Positions 31,835-42,989 of a stretch of 64,000 bases of DNA are shown here, piece by piece (within the stretch, counting starts at the first letter, position 1; every line of letters begins with the position of its first letter). A program made the position numbers and the translations under genes. Source of the DNA: Penium margaritaceum (taxonomy: Eukaryota; Streptophyta; Zygnematophyceae; Desmidiales; Peniaceae); assembly GCA_023375785.1 (NCBI GenBank), contig SZWC01006891.1, positions 19,405 through 83,404 of the forward strand, in the 5' to 3' direction. The notes beneath the pieces are model-generated. The model was not told where the DNA came from and did not search any database. It was given only the letters and a program-made list of their open reading frames with translations.

Positions 31835-32974
31835 TTGGAGGACGAGCTCACCTATGTTGCGATTGCAGAGTACATCCGCAACGAGGCGCAGCGCCGGAGC
31901 TGCGGGGATTCCTCGTCTTCCTCATCGGCCCTCGTCACCAAAACGCGTGGTGGCGGAAGTGGGGGCCAAGGAAGCAGCGGAAAGGGCAGCGGCAAGAAGG
32001 GCACCAAGAAAGGTGCATGCCGCAACTGCGGCAAGGAGGGCCATTGGGCCCGTGAGTGCCCGGAGGAGGCAAAGACCGGCTGCAAAAGGAACAAGGGCAG
32101 GTCGCTCCTCAATGGCAACAAGAACCATTTCCTCAAGAAGGCCAACAGGCAGTGCCTAGATTCTGGGGCGGAGGAGCACACCCAAGTCAAGAAGGTGGGG
32201 TTCATCACCTACGAGAAGTCCTCCAAGTCAATGGTGGTCGCGAACGAAAAAGTCGAGCCGGCGGCCGGCCAAGGCGACGTGGAGGTGGAAGTCGTGGTGG
32301 ACGGTAGGAAGGAGCTATGTACAATTTGTGATATGCAGCACGTCCCCGGCCTGGCTGATATCCCGAGTGTCAGTTGCTTGACGGACAAGGGGTATGAGGT
32401 GCTCTTCCATAGGAAAGGCGCAGTGGTGCGTATCGACAGTGTTGGCGAGGTCGTGCTGGAGGCGAAGCACGAGGGCAGTCTCTACATTGTGGAGAGCAAG
32501 GTGGTCCCCGCGGCATCGGACGCTACAGACTCGCAGGAGCGCGTCATGAATATAGCCAAGGGAGGAAGCGCTGATCTGGAGCTCTGGCACCGACGGTTGG
32601 GGCACTCGGCACCTGCAACCGTTAAGGAGATGGCAAAGCGCGACATGGTGCGCGACCTCGTCATCAACGGTGCAAACGCGGCAGCAGATACGGCAGCGCA
32701 CAAAAAGTGTGAGCCTTACAATTTGGGCAAGGCTCGACGCAAGCCGTTCAACAAGAACGAGGCTCACGCAAAGGACCTGCTGGAGGTTGTGCACAACGAC
32801 GTGTGCAGACCATTCAAAACGCCGCCAAACAATGGCTTGAGATACTTCGTCACCTACATTGATGACTGCAGCAGGAAGCTCTATGTGTACTTCATGAAGC
32901 GGAAAGGCGAGGTCCTGGACCGGCTAAAGGAGTACATCGCAGTGGTGGAAAGGCAGACTAGCCGGAAGGTCTGA
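31835..32974 (+). CDS. pol: Copia C Gag end, protease and integrase start
   Basis: A 379-codon open frame. Residues 62-75 are an intact CCHC knuckle CRNCGKEGHWAREC, and 108-116 are LDSGAEEHT, the copia protease active site. The protease C-terminal block is weak. LWHRRLGH (250-257) starts the pre-integrase domain. The zinc-binding CxxC is CEPY, so one Cys is lost. VVHNDVCRPF and YIDDCSRKLYVYFMKRK belong to the integrase core. The frame ends at a TGA near 32972, just before NNNGGEY, where the second catalytic Asp (SDNGGEY) is Asn. The start used is an internal Met; the real polyprotein began upstream. It is not a functional unit. Confidence 0.83.
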   Translation: MEDELTYVAIAEYIRNEAQRRSCGDSSSSSSALVTKTRGGGSGGQGSSGKGSGKKGTKKGACRNCGKEGHWARECPEEAKTGCKRNKGRSLLNGNKNHFLKKANRQCLDSGAEEHTQVKKVGFITYEKSSKSMVVANEKVEPAAGQGDVEVEVVVDGRKELCTICDMQHVPGLADIPSVSCLTDKGYEVLFHRKGAVVRIDSVGEVVLEAKHEGSLYIVESKVVPAASDATDSQERVMNIAKGGSADLELWHRRLGHSAPATVKEMAKRDMVRDLVINGANAAADTAAHKKCEPYNLGKARRKPFNKNEAHAKDLLEVVHNDVCRPFKTPPNNGLRYFVTYIDDCSRKLYVYFMKRKGEVLDRLKEYIAVVERQTSRKV

Positions 32975-33957
32975 GTGCTACGCAACAACAATGGCGGAGA
33001 GTACGTGGGCTGCAGCAGGTGGATGAAGCAGCAGGGCATCAAGTGGGAACCCACTACGCCGTACTCGCCACAGTCCAACAGAGTGGCGGAGCAAGCAAAC
33101 AAAACGCTGCTCAACATGGTGCGGACCATGCTTGTTGATGCGGGGTTGCCGCGAGGGTTCTAGGTGTAGGCTGTGTGTCCAGCAAGCTACACCATCAACC
33201 TCACCCCAATCGCGGTGCTGAAAGGTAAGGGCGGCTGGAGAACCTTAGGAGGTTTGGAGCGGGCGCAAGTAAAACATGGTGCACCTGAAGGTGTTCAGAT
33301 GCAAGGCGCACGCGATGGTGCAGGCAGCGCAACAACGCGGTAGCAAGTTGGAACCGCGGGCAAATCCATGCTTGTTCCTCGGCAATGAGAGCGCGCAAAA
33401 GGCGTACCGGCTCTGGGACCCACTCACACAAGAGATCATCCGCAGCTGTGACATCGAGTTTGACGAGCAGTAGATTTTCAGCAGCAGTAGCAACAACATG
33501 AGCGCCGGGAACACTCCAAAACAGGGGGAGTGGTTCTAGCTCCTTGACTACGAGGAGGAGCCGGCCGACGCGGAGGTCGATGATGTGGCGTCGGGGCACG
33601 GTGGTGCAACAAGTGCAGCAGCCGATGCGGAAGACTCCAACGATGATGCAGCTGGGCTGGAGATCGGGCAGAATGACCCATTGAAGGAGGCACCGCGGGT
33701 GCCAAAGCACGCACTCTCGGCAGAGTTTGCGTCGGGTGTCGGAGAGAACTCCTCCGGACACGCCGCCCGTGTGGTCGATGTTTTTCCGGAGCGGGAGAGA
33801 TCCTTGGGGAGCCGTCCAGTCGGTGATTCATTTGGAACGGGCAGAGTCGGAAGGATCGCGGCAAAGTGACGAGACGCCATCAAAATTGCCGTGCTGCAGT
33901 AGGAGGCAGCGGAAAGCAGGAAAGTGTTTTGACGTAGGCACCGGTTGATGGATCGGC
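32975..33957 (+). pseudogene. pol: Copia C integrase end and linker
   Basis: NNNGGEYVGCSRWMKQQGIK, TTPYSPQSNRVAEQANKTLL and TINLTPIAVLKG complete the integrase core, with TAG stops at about 33162 and 33168. A frameshift leads to MVHLKVFRCKAHAMVQ and LFLGNESAQKAYRLWDP. The linker to RT (33480-33957) is Ser/Ala/Asp-rich and broken. Confidence 0.82.
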
Positions 33958-34560
33958 ATGACGCGGTGCATGCTGGCTGCATCAACGGAGCCAACAACCA
34001 TGCAAGAGGCACTTGCGCAGCCCGAGGGGAAGAAGTGGGACGCCGCCATCAAGTCGGAGTTGGCGTCCATTGCTGAAAACGACACGTGGCAGCTGGTTGA
34101 TAGGCCAAAAGACGCCAAGGTCATTGGCTCCAAGTGGGTCTTCAAGACCAAGTTCACAAAGGAAGGTGTGGTTGACAAGCACAAGGCGCAGCTCGTGGCG
34201 AAGGGGTACGCACAGCGTAAGGGCAAGAACTACGATGAGACGTTTGCCCCCGTCGCCAAATTCACAAGCATCTGGGCGATCCTTGCGGTGGCAGCCGCGA
34301 AGGACATGGAGCTCCACCAAATGGATGTAAAGACGGCCCTCCTCAACGACATCATCGACAAAAGAAATCTACATTTATGTGCCAGAGGGGGTGGAGGCGT
34401 CGGAGGGCAAGGTGTGCAAGCTGCGGAAGTCCTTGTACGGGCTAAAACAATTGCCCCGATGCTGGTACCAACAGATGGACAGCTTCATGGCACAACTCCG
34501 CTTCAAGCGCTGTGAGGCGGATCACAGCGTGTATGTGCGGCACAACAAGAATGGTCACCT
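33958..34560 (+). pseudogene. pol: Copia C reverse transcriptase, N-terminal half
   Basis: EALAQPEGKKWDAAIKSELA, DAKVIGSKWVFKTKFTKEG, YDETFAPVAKFTSIWAIL, ELHQMDVKTALLNDIID and, after a frameshift at about 34375, KSLYGLKQLPRCWYQQMDSF and RCEADHSVYV. In element H the next residues lead to FYVDD; here the copia sequence stops first. Confidence 0.87.
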
Positions 34561-34830
34561 TCAACCTGTTATGCGAGGACAAAAGGCATATGTCGACAAA
34601 AGTCATTGTGAAGTCTCGTTTGACATCGGTGATAAAGTTCTACTTAGTACAAAGAATCTTCAGTTGAAATAGCCAAGGGTGCAAGAACTTCTATTGAAGT
34701 GGACTGGGCTGTTTTCCATCGTTGCACGCATCGGGCATGTGGCATACCAATTGCTGCTTCCGCCGAGAATGAAGATACATGAAGTGTTTCCATGTATGGA
34801 GCCTACTGGCTCCATACATGGCAGAGGGAA
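34561..34830 (+). pseudogene. pol: Gypsy integrase C-terminal tail
   Basis: GQKAYVDKSHCEVSFDIGDK and VLLSTKNLQLK, then, after a TAG, LLLKWTGLFSIVARIGHVAYQ and LLLPPRMKIHEVF, is the integrase C-terminal (GPY/F-type) region of Ty3/gypsy elements. It differs from the chromovirus G/K tails and is most simply the remaining part of A2. It joins the copia C RT in frame, giving a 97-codon chimeric ORF from 34379. Confidence 0.78.
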
Positions 34831-35318
34831 ATGTTCAGCCACCACTGGAAGTCCTTCCTGCCAGCAACCAATACGATGTTCTTTGTCTACTCCAGCTCTG
34901 AGAGCGTACACTCTGATCGCAGGTTGTTAGGAAATACCTCATTCATTGGGCCGGGTGAGGACCAAAACATAACTCATGGGAGCCCAAATGTGGGTTACCC
35001 ATAGGGGTGGTCAATAACTATTAGAGCAAGCTGGAAGCTCGCATAGATCAACGTGTAGTAGGGGGCACCACCTGAACACGGAAAAAGTGAAAAAAAAATC
35101 CCCCCGCAGGGCGGCATTCATGGGCTGCGACCATAGGAGGTTGGGGACGCCCAACATGGTTATCGCGCGGAAGCTCCAACCTAAAGGGGGAAGGCCGTTG
35201 GCCGTGGTGACGGACAAGTTGTAGCTTAGGTGCAAGTGCCATGCATGTGTTCATGTTTAGCTGGTTATTGAATTGATTCGATCACAATGTTGATGATTCA
35301 CTATGTGGCAATCTCACT
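34831..35318 (+). other. A2 3' internal region
   Basis: No clear domain. A frame near 35110-35220 reads FMGCDHRRLGTPNMVIARKL, which I do not recognise. It precedes the 3' LTR without an obvious polypurine tract. Confidence 0.4.
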
Positions 35319-36058
35319 TGTTCATGAACCGTAACGGTTCATAATGAGTGGGGAGGAATACAATGGGAGGGCCGGTTTGGGCCTCCCACCTTGCGATAGC
35401 AAGGGGGTGGTTACGAGCCACCCCTCGCTATTGCAAGGGTTGGCCAGTGGCTAGTCACCCGCTGGCTACAGGCCGACCGGCAGCAGGCCGGCTGGATGGC
35501 CGGCGGCCAGTCAAGTGACCGGCCAGCCACCCGCCGGTGAGCCACCAGCCGCCAGTTGATCTGGTGGCTCGATCAGTCCAGGAGGCCTCAAGGGCCGAGG
35601 CGTGTGGCCTCAAGCCCTCATCCTTGCTCTCTCAACCCCACCTCCTCAAGTGAGCGAAGCAAAAAATAGAGAGCGAGGGAGTAAGGCACGAGAGGAATCT
35701 TTGCGCCGTCGCAAAATCACTGGACGTGTCTCGCATGTGATGATTTTGTGCCGTTGCATAAAAGATGAAACTTGAGTTTGTTTGGTACAAACATTGAGTT
35801 TTTTTTACAGAAAAATTGTGCAGACTTACGAGTTCGAAGGAATACCCCCTTCATTTAGGACCCAGAATGAGAGGGCGAGGTAAAAACGGAAATGGGCCTA
35901 CAAAGACTTTAACCATTCAAGTCTCCCTCCATTGGTTGTTGATGACGATTTCTCCTAGAGTGACTCTCAGGGGAAAAACCCTCCAGCAAGCTCCGGACGC
36001 CATTGTGCAAACTCCAACAATGACCTATGTGCAGGATCTTGAGACATGACCCGTTACT
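35319..36058 (+). repeat. Gypsy A-family LTR (A2 3' LTR or solo)
   Basis: 740 bp, TGTTCATGAACC to CCGTTACT, homologous to 24807-25553 and to the reverse of 3601-4300. Its tip is a 19-bp palindrome, ATGAACCGTAACGGTTCAT (35324-35342). Confidence 0.85.
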
Positions 36059-36250
36059 ATCTATGTCTATGTTCATGCCACTTATCTACATGAACATCAA
36101 TATGTATATCTATTTTTGTATCCATATCAACATCTAAATCTAGATCTATGTTTATGTATCTATGTCTAAAGTACCACTATACATCCATGTATACATCAAT
36201 GTATATGTATATCAATATCTGCATCCATTTGTGTTTGTACATCCAGTTGT
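36059..36250. repeat. TATCTATG-type low-complexity tract
   Basis: About 190 bp of degenerate TATCTATG/TATGTATATC repeats directly after the A-family LTR. Confidence 0.7.
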
Positions 36251-37040
36251 GTTTAACATAGTTTGCATGGCATCATGAAAGCATACAATGGTCTGAAAGT
36301 ACAACTCTCTCCATGGAAAAATGATACATCCTGGAATGGCGTCCTACTCAAGGGCTTTTCCAATTCTTCATCGGCGCAAATGTCGGCATTGGTGGGCAAT
36401 GAAGTTGGTTTTTCCAGCCTACATTTCCTACACCAATTTTGGCTATGTTGATTGACGATTGAACCCTTGACAAAGTATGGCAAACTCTTTTCTAGCCTGT
36501 TGTTAACAGCTATTCTTCAAACTCTGCACCCATCATTTGCCGCCTGTTGCCTCTACCCTTCTCATCCTCTCCAAATTGACTCGTGTCAGGATGAACCACC
36601 ATTTTGAATGGGCCTATGGGTCCACGACAGGTAGGCCCAGTTGACGGACCGCTTTGCTCGTGATGTGCTCATTTGCCTAGTGAATGAGCACATCATGAGA
36701 CTGTGGACGGCCACGGTCACGTGATTGTGACAATTACCAAAAACCGGCGACCACATGTTGGAGGAAAAAAAAACAGAATGAGGTGGAAATGAATGGCATC
36801 CCCAACAGTGATTAAACCACAAACGCGACCACTTGTTAGAAAACATGAAAATTCTGATATGTGGTGATGTCAAGGAGCAATAAACGCATGTTCTGAGGCG
36901 TACCAAAAAAAAAGGTCACCTGAAATCGATAAAAAATCAAAATAAAAATCATTCCGTAGCCATTTTTCTAGAATGATTCATATAATACCGGTTTCGCATG
37001 CATTTCTTCCCAATAGTGGGTACGGCACCCTTGCTCTGAG
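36251..37040. other. Unassigned DNA left of element G, with hairpin
   Basis: No recognised gene; a 76-codon minus-strand frame (36253-36483) has a few cysteines but no known family. A perfect 13-bp hairpin lies at 36661-36695 (TGATGTGCTCATT, 9-nt loop, AATGAGCACATCA). Element G inserted at its right end. Confidence 0.5.
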
Positions 37041-37591
37041 TGTTACGTACCAGACGTATACGAGTCCCTAATCTTTTTGAGTGGGCATTAATGTTGTTAC
37101 ACAAACAGCCAACCGTGTGGCAAGACCTCGGTATTCACTCCGACGGTCGAAGGCAAACCGGACAGGTGCCCTCACCTCGAGTGTACCTTTGCAAACCTTC
37201 TGACAACTTTGACCACCATCGCAAAACTATGATAGGAGTATCATGACCTTTCGGTCTACTTCTCGATACACCAAGACGAATCTAGATTTATAAAGATGCA
37301 TCTCGCATCTTCACCATTGATTCTCCAAGACCCCCGATTTCCTGGTAGACCTTCTCGAATCCGACCACTCACGACGCAACTCTGCATGTGTCGCTTGACA
37401 GTCAACCTAATGACCCCGACTATGCCTCATTCGTAACTGGACACTTACATATGTTTTTTTGATAACTTCAACACTTGTCATGGAAGTACACTTACCACGA
37501 ATTATAAAATGCTCAAATGTCCCAAATTCTAAATCCTGCTCTGCCTCGGAACTTCTACTTGTTCACCATCTACGCTCCGTTTGGCATAACG
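37041..37591 (+). repeat. Chromovirus G 5' LTR
   Basis: 551 bp, TGTTACGTACC to GGCATAACG. Shares ACCTTTCGGTC, CACGACGC and GTTCACCATCTACGCTCC-like blocks with the 3' LTR. Confidence 0.92.
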
Positions 37592-37592
37592 C

Positions 37593-37605
37593 TTGGCATC
37601 ATAGC
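37593..37605 (+). promoter_or_regulatory. Chromovirus G primer-binding site
   Basis: TTGGCATCATAGC, a two-mismatch form of TTGGTATCAGAGC (initiator tRNA-Met 3' end). Confidence 0.75.
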
Positions 37606-37755
37606 ACAATGGTGCTAGAGAGGTATCCGACTGCTTTACCCATTCGGATGACTACCTCATGCAAGCCGTCAATGCGTCTCGCACGTCAAGACTTTGCAGA
37701 CTTTGCGACTACGACGTGAGATGAGCAAGCACAACCAACGACCGGCACTGGGTCT

Positions 37756-38930
37756 TTGGCATCAACTTTGGTGATGGAGGAGCAATACGTGCCTATGCAT
37801 GTGAACCCTGAAGCCGTAGCAAATGTTGGTGTGGTAGGATATGCTTCAGCTGGATCAACCCCTACGGCTTCGATGACCAATCCGGTCCGACACCCGACGG
37901 CGATAAACCAACCATCCCTACCAACAGCCTTAACAACGACGGTAGGAATGATAGGTGGCATAGGATGACAATAAGACTGAGTCAACGAGGAACTGGTGAA
38001 CCAAACATCCGCACCTGAGGGGATCAACAGCCATTTACTCCAAAAGCTGAATGTTGCGATGGAGGCTCTTTGCAATGCAAGCGCACGAGAGGCGGTGCTT
38101 GTCAAGATAGATTCCCAACTCTCGAGCAAGCCAAAAACACGCCCGACTCCACCAGAAGCGTTCGGTCTTGCAACTTCAAAAGGACCGACGGTTTGGATGT
38201 GGCTGATGAGTTTGGAGGTGTACATCATCACTGCTGGGGTCAACGATGATAAAAAGAATATTGACCTCGCGGCTGCGCTTTTCCGTGACACGTTGCTAAG
38301 TTGGTGGTCTGATCTAAAGACCATCCAACGTCAGCAGGAGACCGGCGGAACATCATCAACGGCCAACGGCGGCCGTCTCATATCACCGACCGTAGGCATA
38401 CTACCCTTGGCGCAGATCAACCCACAGTGGCAAGACGCGCTCACACCACGAACTGACTGGAACGAATTTTTGGTCGTGATGCTTGCATGATTCGGATGGC
38501 TAAACAAAACCTTTGACGCACTGTACAAATTCCAGCATCTCCGTCAGCAGTCAAGCGTGGCAGAGTACACGCGTAGATTTTGCGAGATGATCACCGGAGC
38601 AGACATCGCCCCCGATGAACTCTGTTTTCACTACAACATGAAACTTCAAGCAAGATATCTGGCAAGCCATTGCTATTTTTGGCATCTAGAACGACTTGTC
38701 GTTGATGATTATAGTAGCAGAAAGGATCGATAGCGTTGAATACAATGCTCTCATCCAAGAATCCTATGGATGGTGACCTCCCAACCACAATTGTTATGGA
38801 AACAGAAAAAAGAGTCGGCGGAATCCTCAACTCCGATGGAAATGGCTGCCGTCGACCAGACAGATATGCACACCTGCTACACCAACGGAAAATTTGAGCT
38901 CATCGCTCGCAACTGTCGGAGCAAGTAGCA
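37756..38930 (+). pseudogene. gag: Chromovirus G Gag
   Basis: A first frame (37756-37968) is Thr/Ala/Val-rich. The second (37996-38490) holds a typical gypsy Gag core: PKTRPTPPEAFGLATSKGPT, WMWLMSLEVYIITAGV, LAAALFRDTLLSWWSDLK and WNEFLVVMLA. It stops at a TGA and continues in frame with TFDALYKFQHLRQQSSVAEY and TRRFCEMI. The zinc knuckle (about 38865-38930) survives as CYTNGKFELIARNCRSK, with the second Cys and the His changed. Gag would coat the element RNA; this copy is broken. Confidence 0.82.
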
Positions 38931-38989
38931 GGCCAAAAAGGGGGGGAAGTCGCCGAAAAATCATCCAGGAAACGGCAAAGGGCAGGAGT

Positions 38990-39790
38990 GAAAGGCACAA
39001 CTCTTGTCCGCTTGAAGCGATCTGTGCCAAACAATCGCCTTTCTGAACGGCCTACATCGTCGCAGAGGGTTTCTGAGGTCGCAAAGATTGACTAGGGTAA
39101 GAGGACGACCAACTGGCGATACTGCTAAAAGTCTAGCCTCAAGGATGCAAGAGTGGCAGAATGATATTGGCACTATTGGATGGAGGAGCTTCTCACAGTT
39201 TTGTAAGCAACAACATGGTTTGCAAACTAGGTTTGCATACCAAACCAGGGGTGTTTGAGAAGAGAACCATTGATGGGAGATTGTGAATATGGAGACTTCG
39301 AGAACCATTACGACTACAAGTAAGAGATCTACAAGATGTAACGATCTAGAGGTCTTGTCCACGGAGTGCTCAAGAAATCATTCTTGGACATGATTTCTTG
39401 TACCAACACAATCCGCAGGTTAACTGGAACTGCGGCAAAGTCTACTTGAAAAATGATAGAGGCAAATGACAACTTCCGCACTTATGATGGAAGCTGACAA
39501 TGGAAGCAACAGAAGTGGAAGCAACAGTAGGTGGGAAGTGACGACGAGTGCAGTCGATACCGCTCATCGTGACCAAGTACAGATTATGATGAGGAGCTTG
39601 TGCATGGCTCATACATCTTGAGCCAATGGAAGAAGCGGAAGTGGCAGCAGCTGAATCATCATCGGCTTCATTAGACTCATCGGCATGAACAAAGTTTGCG
39701 ATGGTACTCAAAGTGTTTGCACCACTCATCCAAGAGCTTGCAAAATTCCTTGACAAACTCTCGAGAACCCTACCTCCTCAACGAGACATT
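38990..39790 (+). pseudogene. pol: Chromovirus G protease region
   Basis: MILALLDGGASHSFVSNNMV followed by CKLGLHTKP (about 39155-39245) is the retropepsin active site, with DGG where DSG or DTG is expected. The sequence between here and RT is heavily frame-broken and includes the WAQAVDDWLL-like connector only as traces. Confidence 0.7.
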
Positions 39791-40615
39791 CACCATCACA
39801 TTGAACTAAAGCCAGACAACAGACCTACAATTTGAGGGGCTTATTGGATGAGTGATCACGAGCTGACCGAACTGGAAAAGCAACTCGACAAGATGCTTGG
39901 TGAGGGGTTTATCCGTCCATCCACGTCACCATACGCGGCACAAGTACTGCTTGAAAAAATAAAACTAGTGAGATGCGGATGTGCGTGGATTATTGGGCAT
40001 TGAACAACGCTACCATAAAGAACCACTACCCTCTTCCCCAAGCTGAAGAGATTTTTGACCAACTCCGAGGGGCTTGAGTTTTCAGCAAAATTGACTTGCA
40101 CAACGGTTATCACTAGATACGCGCGACAGAAGTCGACACCAAGAAGACGGCTTTCCAAACTCGCTATGGGCATTTCAAGTTCACGGTAACACCTTTCGGA
40201 CTCACGAATTTCCCAACAATGTTTATGGCGGCAATGAGTAACATCTTCCACCCATGCCTTGACTGTTTTTTCGTGGTATACCTCAACAACATTATGGTGT
40301 ACAGCCGCACCAAGGAGGAGCACAATGGACATCTTCAAAAAGGTCTCAACGTTTTACAAAGAGAGAAGTCCTTCGGAAAACTCTCAAAGTGCAACTTTGG
40401 CCGCCGTTCAATTGAGTTTTTGGGAAACGTTGTCAACTGTGGTCCGATCACCATGGATACGAAAAAAATGGCAGCAGTAGTTGATTGGCCGACGCCAACC
40501 AACGTTCAAGATGTTCAAGTTGTCCTCGACTTCTGCAGTTACTACCAGCGTTTTGTATGGGATTACAGCCCAGGTGTCAGCACCTCTCTCCAACCTCACT
40601 CAAAAAGAAAATGAG
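39791..40615 (+). pseudogene. pol: Chromovirus G reverse transcriptase
   Basis: SDHELTELEKQLDKMLGEGF, IRPSTSPYAAQVLL, GVFSKIDLHNGYH then a TAG (40114-40116, Gln expected) and IRATEVDTKKTAFQTRYGHF, TVTPFGLTNFPTMFMAAM. The catalytic pair is YLNN (in VVYLNNIMVYSRT) where YLDD is expected, so both Asp are Asn. KCNFGRRSIEFLGNVV and the thumb region follow. A catalytically dead relic of the Ty3/gypsy RT. Confidence 0.9.
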
Positions 40616-41119
40616 TGGCGGTGGGGAAATAGTGAACAAGAAGCATTCACCGCCTTGCGGAATTCCCTGACCTTGGTGCCAGCCCTACGATTAGCCGATT
40701 CAACGGTCGACCACGTCATGCTTACAGACGCGTCAGATCGAGCCATTGACACAGTCCTCCTGCAAGACCATGGCAATGGCAAGCAACCGGTTGCCTACAT
40801 GTCTTGAAAACTGCGAGGACCAGAACTCAAGTATGCTGCACACAAGAAGGAGATGTCGGCGGTTGTACATGCAGTCAAGATATGGTAGTATAACCTGGAG
40901 TGCCGCTGATGCATTGTGCGCATCAATCACCATGCGTCAAAATGTTTGAAGACACAGCCGAACCTTAGTCAATACCAAACCCGATGGATTGAGTTCCTTG
41001 AATCCGGGTTCAACTACGATGCTAAGTACCGGCAAGGAAAACAAATCCAGCGGATGCACTCAGCCGCCGACCAGATTTAGTGGCTGAGGTGGCAGCGCTA
41101 CAGCTGCAATGAGACCCTT
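40616..41119 (+). pseudogene. pol: Chromovirus G RNase H
   Basis: WRWGNSEQEAFTALRNSL, LRLADSTVDHVMLTDASDRA, AVLLQDHG-like and GPELKYAAHKKEMSAVVHAV, then NYDAKYRQGKQIQ. The TDAS and the acidic KKEM residues of the RNase H active site are visible. Stops interrupt at about 40807 and 40888. Confidence 0.87.
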
Positions 41120-42315
41120 ATCTTGAGTGGCTATTTGCACGAGGCAACGACCAGGACGGCGGATACGACAAGGCAAAGTTTTGGTACGACGCACTCTATC
41201 GGTGACAAAAATTCACTCGCCAGGTGGCCGTTCTCCCAAAAGACAAATACTGTTGCATATTGCTCGAAGAGTTCCACGACACAAGACCCGGTGGATACTT
41301 CAGGGAGGACAAGAAGCTCAAGAAGCTGGCAAAAAACTACTGCTGGGACAAGATGCAATCCAACGTGGCCAACTCCTACAAATCGTACGACACATGTCAG
41401 TAGCAGAAATCCTGTTGCATGTGGCCACCCGGACTCCTATAGCCGCTCCCCATTCCGACGGAACCGTGGGCGGATATCTCCATGGACTTCGTCACGAGAT
41501 TACCCGTCACACCCAAGGGATATGACACAATCCTCGTAGTCATCAACAGGTTTTATAAAATGTCCCATTTTATCCCGACGACGACCACCGTCACCACCGA
41601 GGGAACATCATGGCTCTTCTTAAACAACATCGTATGGCTACATGGTGTGCAGAGAGCCATCACAAACGACAGAGACCGTCAATTCACTAGTTGTGTTTTG
41701 CGCAAACTGATGGCTTGATACAACAGCACAAGTCAAGTTTTGATGGCGTTTCATCCTTAAACTGATGGTCAAACCGTGCAAACCAATCAGATGATTGAAC
41801 ATATTCTCCAAACACTATGCAAACGCCATGGGATAGATTGGGCAAAAAAACTCCTGACCGCCAAAACTGCATATAATTCAGCAGTTTCCACCGCAACGGG
41901 TAAGAATCAGTTTGAAGTGGTGTATGGCAGACTTCCGGCCACACAAGCCGGACTACAAAGTTGTAGCAAAATTCCCATGGTTGACGTTCAATGCCGAGAG
42001 TTCTCCACCATCTGGGAGGAAACACGACAAATCCTTGTAAAGAAACAAGAAGCGAGAAAACGAGTAGCTGACCGACATCGTAGAGACAATGTTTTTGCTG
42101 CTGGTAATACAATCGTCTCAGCTTGTCCAACATTAAATTCTGCGGAGCTGACTGTTCGAAACTCAAACCCCGATGGTTGGGACCGTTAGAGATCGAGTGC
42201 ATGCAAAACCCCGTGGTTTCACGCCTCAAAATCTCTGACACGAATCAAGTTCATCCGATGTTCCATATCAGCACAATCGAGCACTACCAAGACCCCAGAG
42301 AGAACTTCCCCGGCG
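41120..42315 (+). pseudogene. pol: Chromovirus G integrase, cut by copia D
   Basis: MDFVTRLPVTPKGYDTILVV (first Asp), VQRAITNDRDRQFTS (second Asp), QTNQMIEHILQTLCKRHGID (Glu), TAYNSAVSTATGKNQFEVVY, then the C-terminal LTVRNSNPDGWDR continuing in a shifted frame as GADCSKLKPRWLGPLEI and HISTIEHYQDPRENFPG. The next codons (RDVPP in fragment K) reappear at 59274, 17 kb away, beyond element D. The HHCC N-terminus (about 41150-41420) is frame-broken. Confidence 0.9.
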
Positions 42316-42839
42316 TGGATAGAGGAACCTAGTGGGGGAAAGCGAGGGAAGAGGACGAAGTACAAGCCAAGCATGCTAGACATAGAACGCCATGGATGCT
42401 TGACAAGTGAACAGTCACAAAACCTCATTAAGAAGCGAGAGAGCACTTAGGTACCAAAGGAGGAGCTAGCGAGGTGATGAGCAGGCAAACAACAGGCCCA
42501 TCCTTGCTTTCATCCATGCATAGCGGGATCCAAACCTCGGACCTCATCCATGCATTATCCTCTACATGCAACCAACCTAAGGAAACAGCCTGGACACGAG
42601 AATAATTCAGACACACTAGGAAGCCTAGTGTCAACAGTAACTTTGGTTATGCAAGCCTGTGCAAGAGATAACCCTGATGCACCCTATGAGTGTGGCACCG
42701 GACGGTCTCCTTGGGGCCCAGCACCACGTGAGCAGTGAATTCAGTGCCAGTGTTGCTCTAGCATCAATCACCTTTGTCAGTGCGGTGAGTTTGCACCAAA
42801 GCCACAGGTCACAATAGATCAATGGAACACAAACCAACA
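42316..42839 (-). repeat. Copia D 3' LTR
   Basis: 524 bp; on the minus strand TGTTGGTTTGTG to CTATCCA. Preceded by CATGGAGGAG, a polypurine tract. Matches 58754-59273. A B-box-like GGTTTGGATCC (minus) lies near 42530. Confidence 0.88.
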
Positions 42840-42989
42840 CTCCTCCATGACCCACAGTCGACGCACAGTGACACAAACGCACACTAAAAAACAAGTGTCA
42901 CAAGGAGTGACAGACGACTGTACATGCACTAGGAACGATCATTCACCCAAGATCACAACGTGGACACACAGCCCAATAGCATGCACATC

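Larger units (their letters stand above)
30250..34560 (+). mobile_element. Copia element C, 3'-truncated
   Basis: 5' LTR 30250-31201, internal-tRNA primer site, gag, protease, integrase and about half of RT, stopping shortly before the YVDD block. The 3' half and the 3' LTR are missing; a gypsy integrase tail follows in the same frame. The LTR family is confirmed by a solo LTR with a perfect target duplication at 43830-44806. Confidence 0.85.
24807..36058 (+). mobile_element. Gypsy element A2, decayed, contains C
   Basis: Same family as A1, on the plus strand: 5' LTR 24807-25553, mutated primer site, leader, gag relic, protease relic and RT up to 30249, where copia C is inserted. The other side of C has lost its own 3' half together with A2's RNase H and most of its integrase; a gypsy integrase tail resumes near 34572, and the 3' LTR is 35319-36058. 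Frequent CAG-to-TAG changes relative to A1 show greater age. Treating 35319-36058 as A2's own 3' LTR is an inference from order and orientation. Confidence 0.75.
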
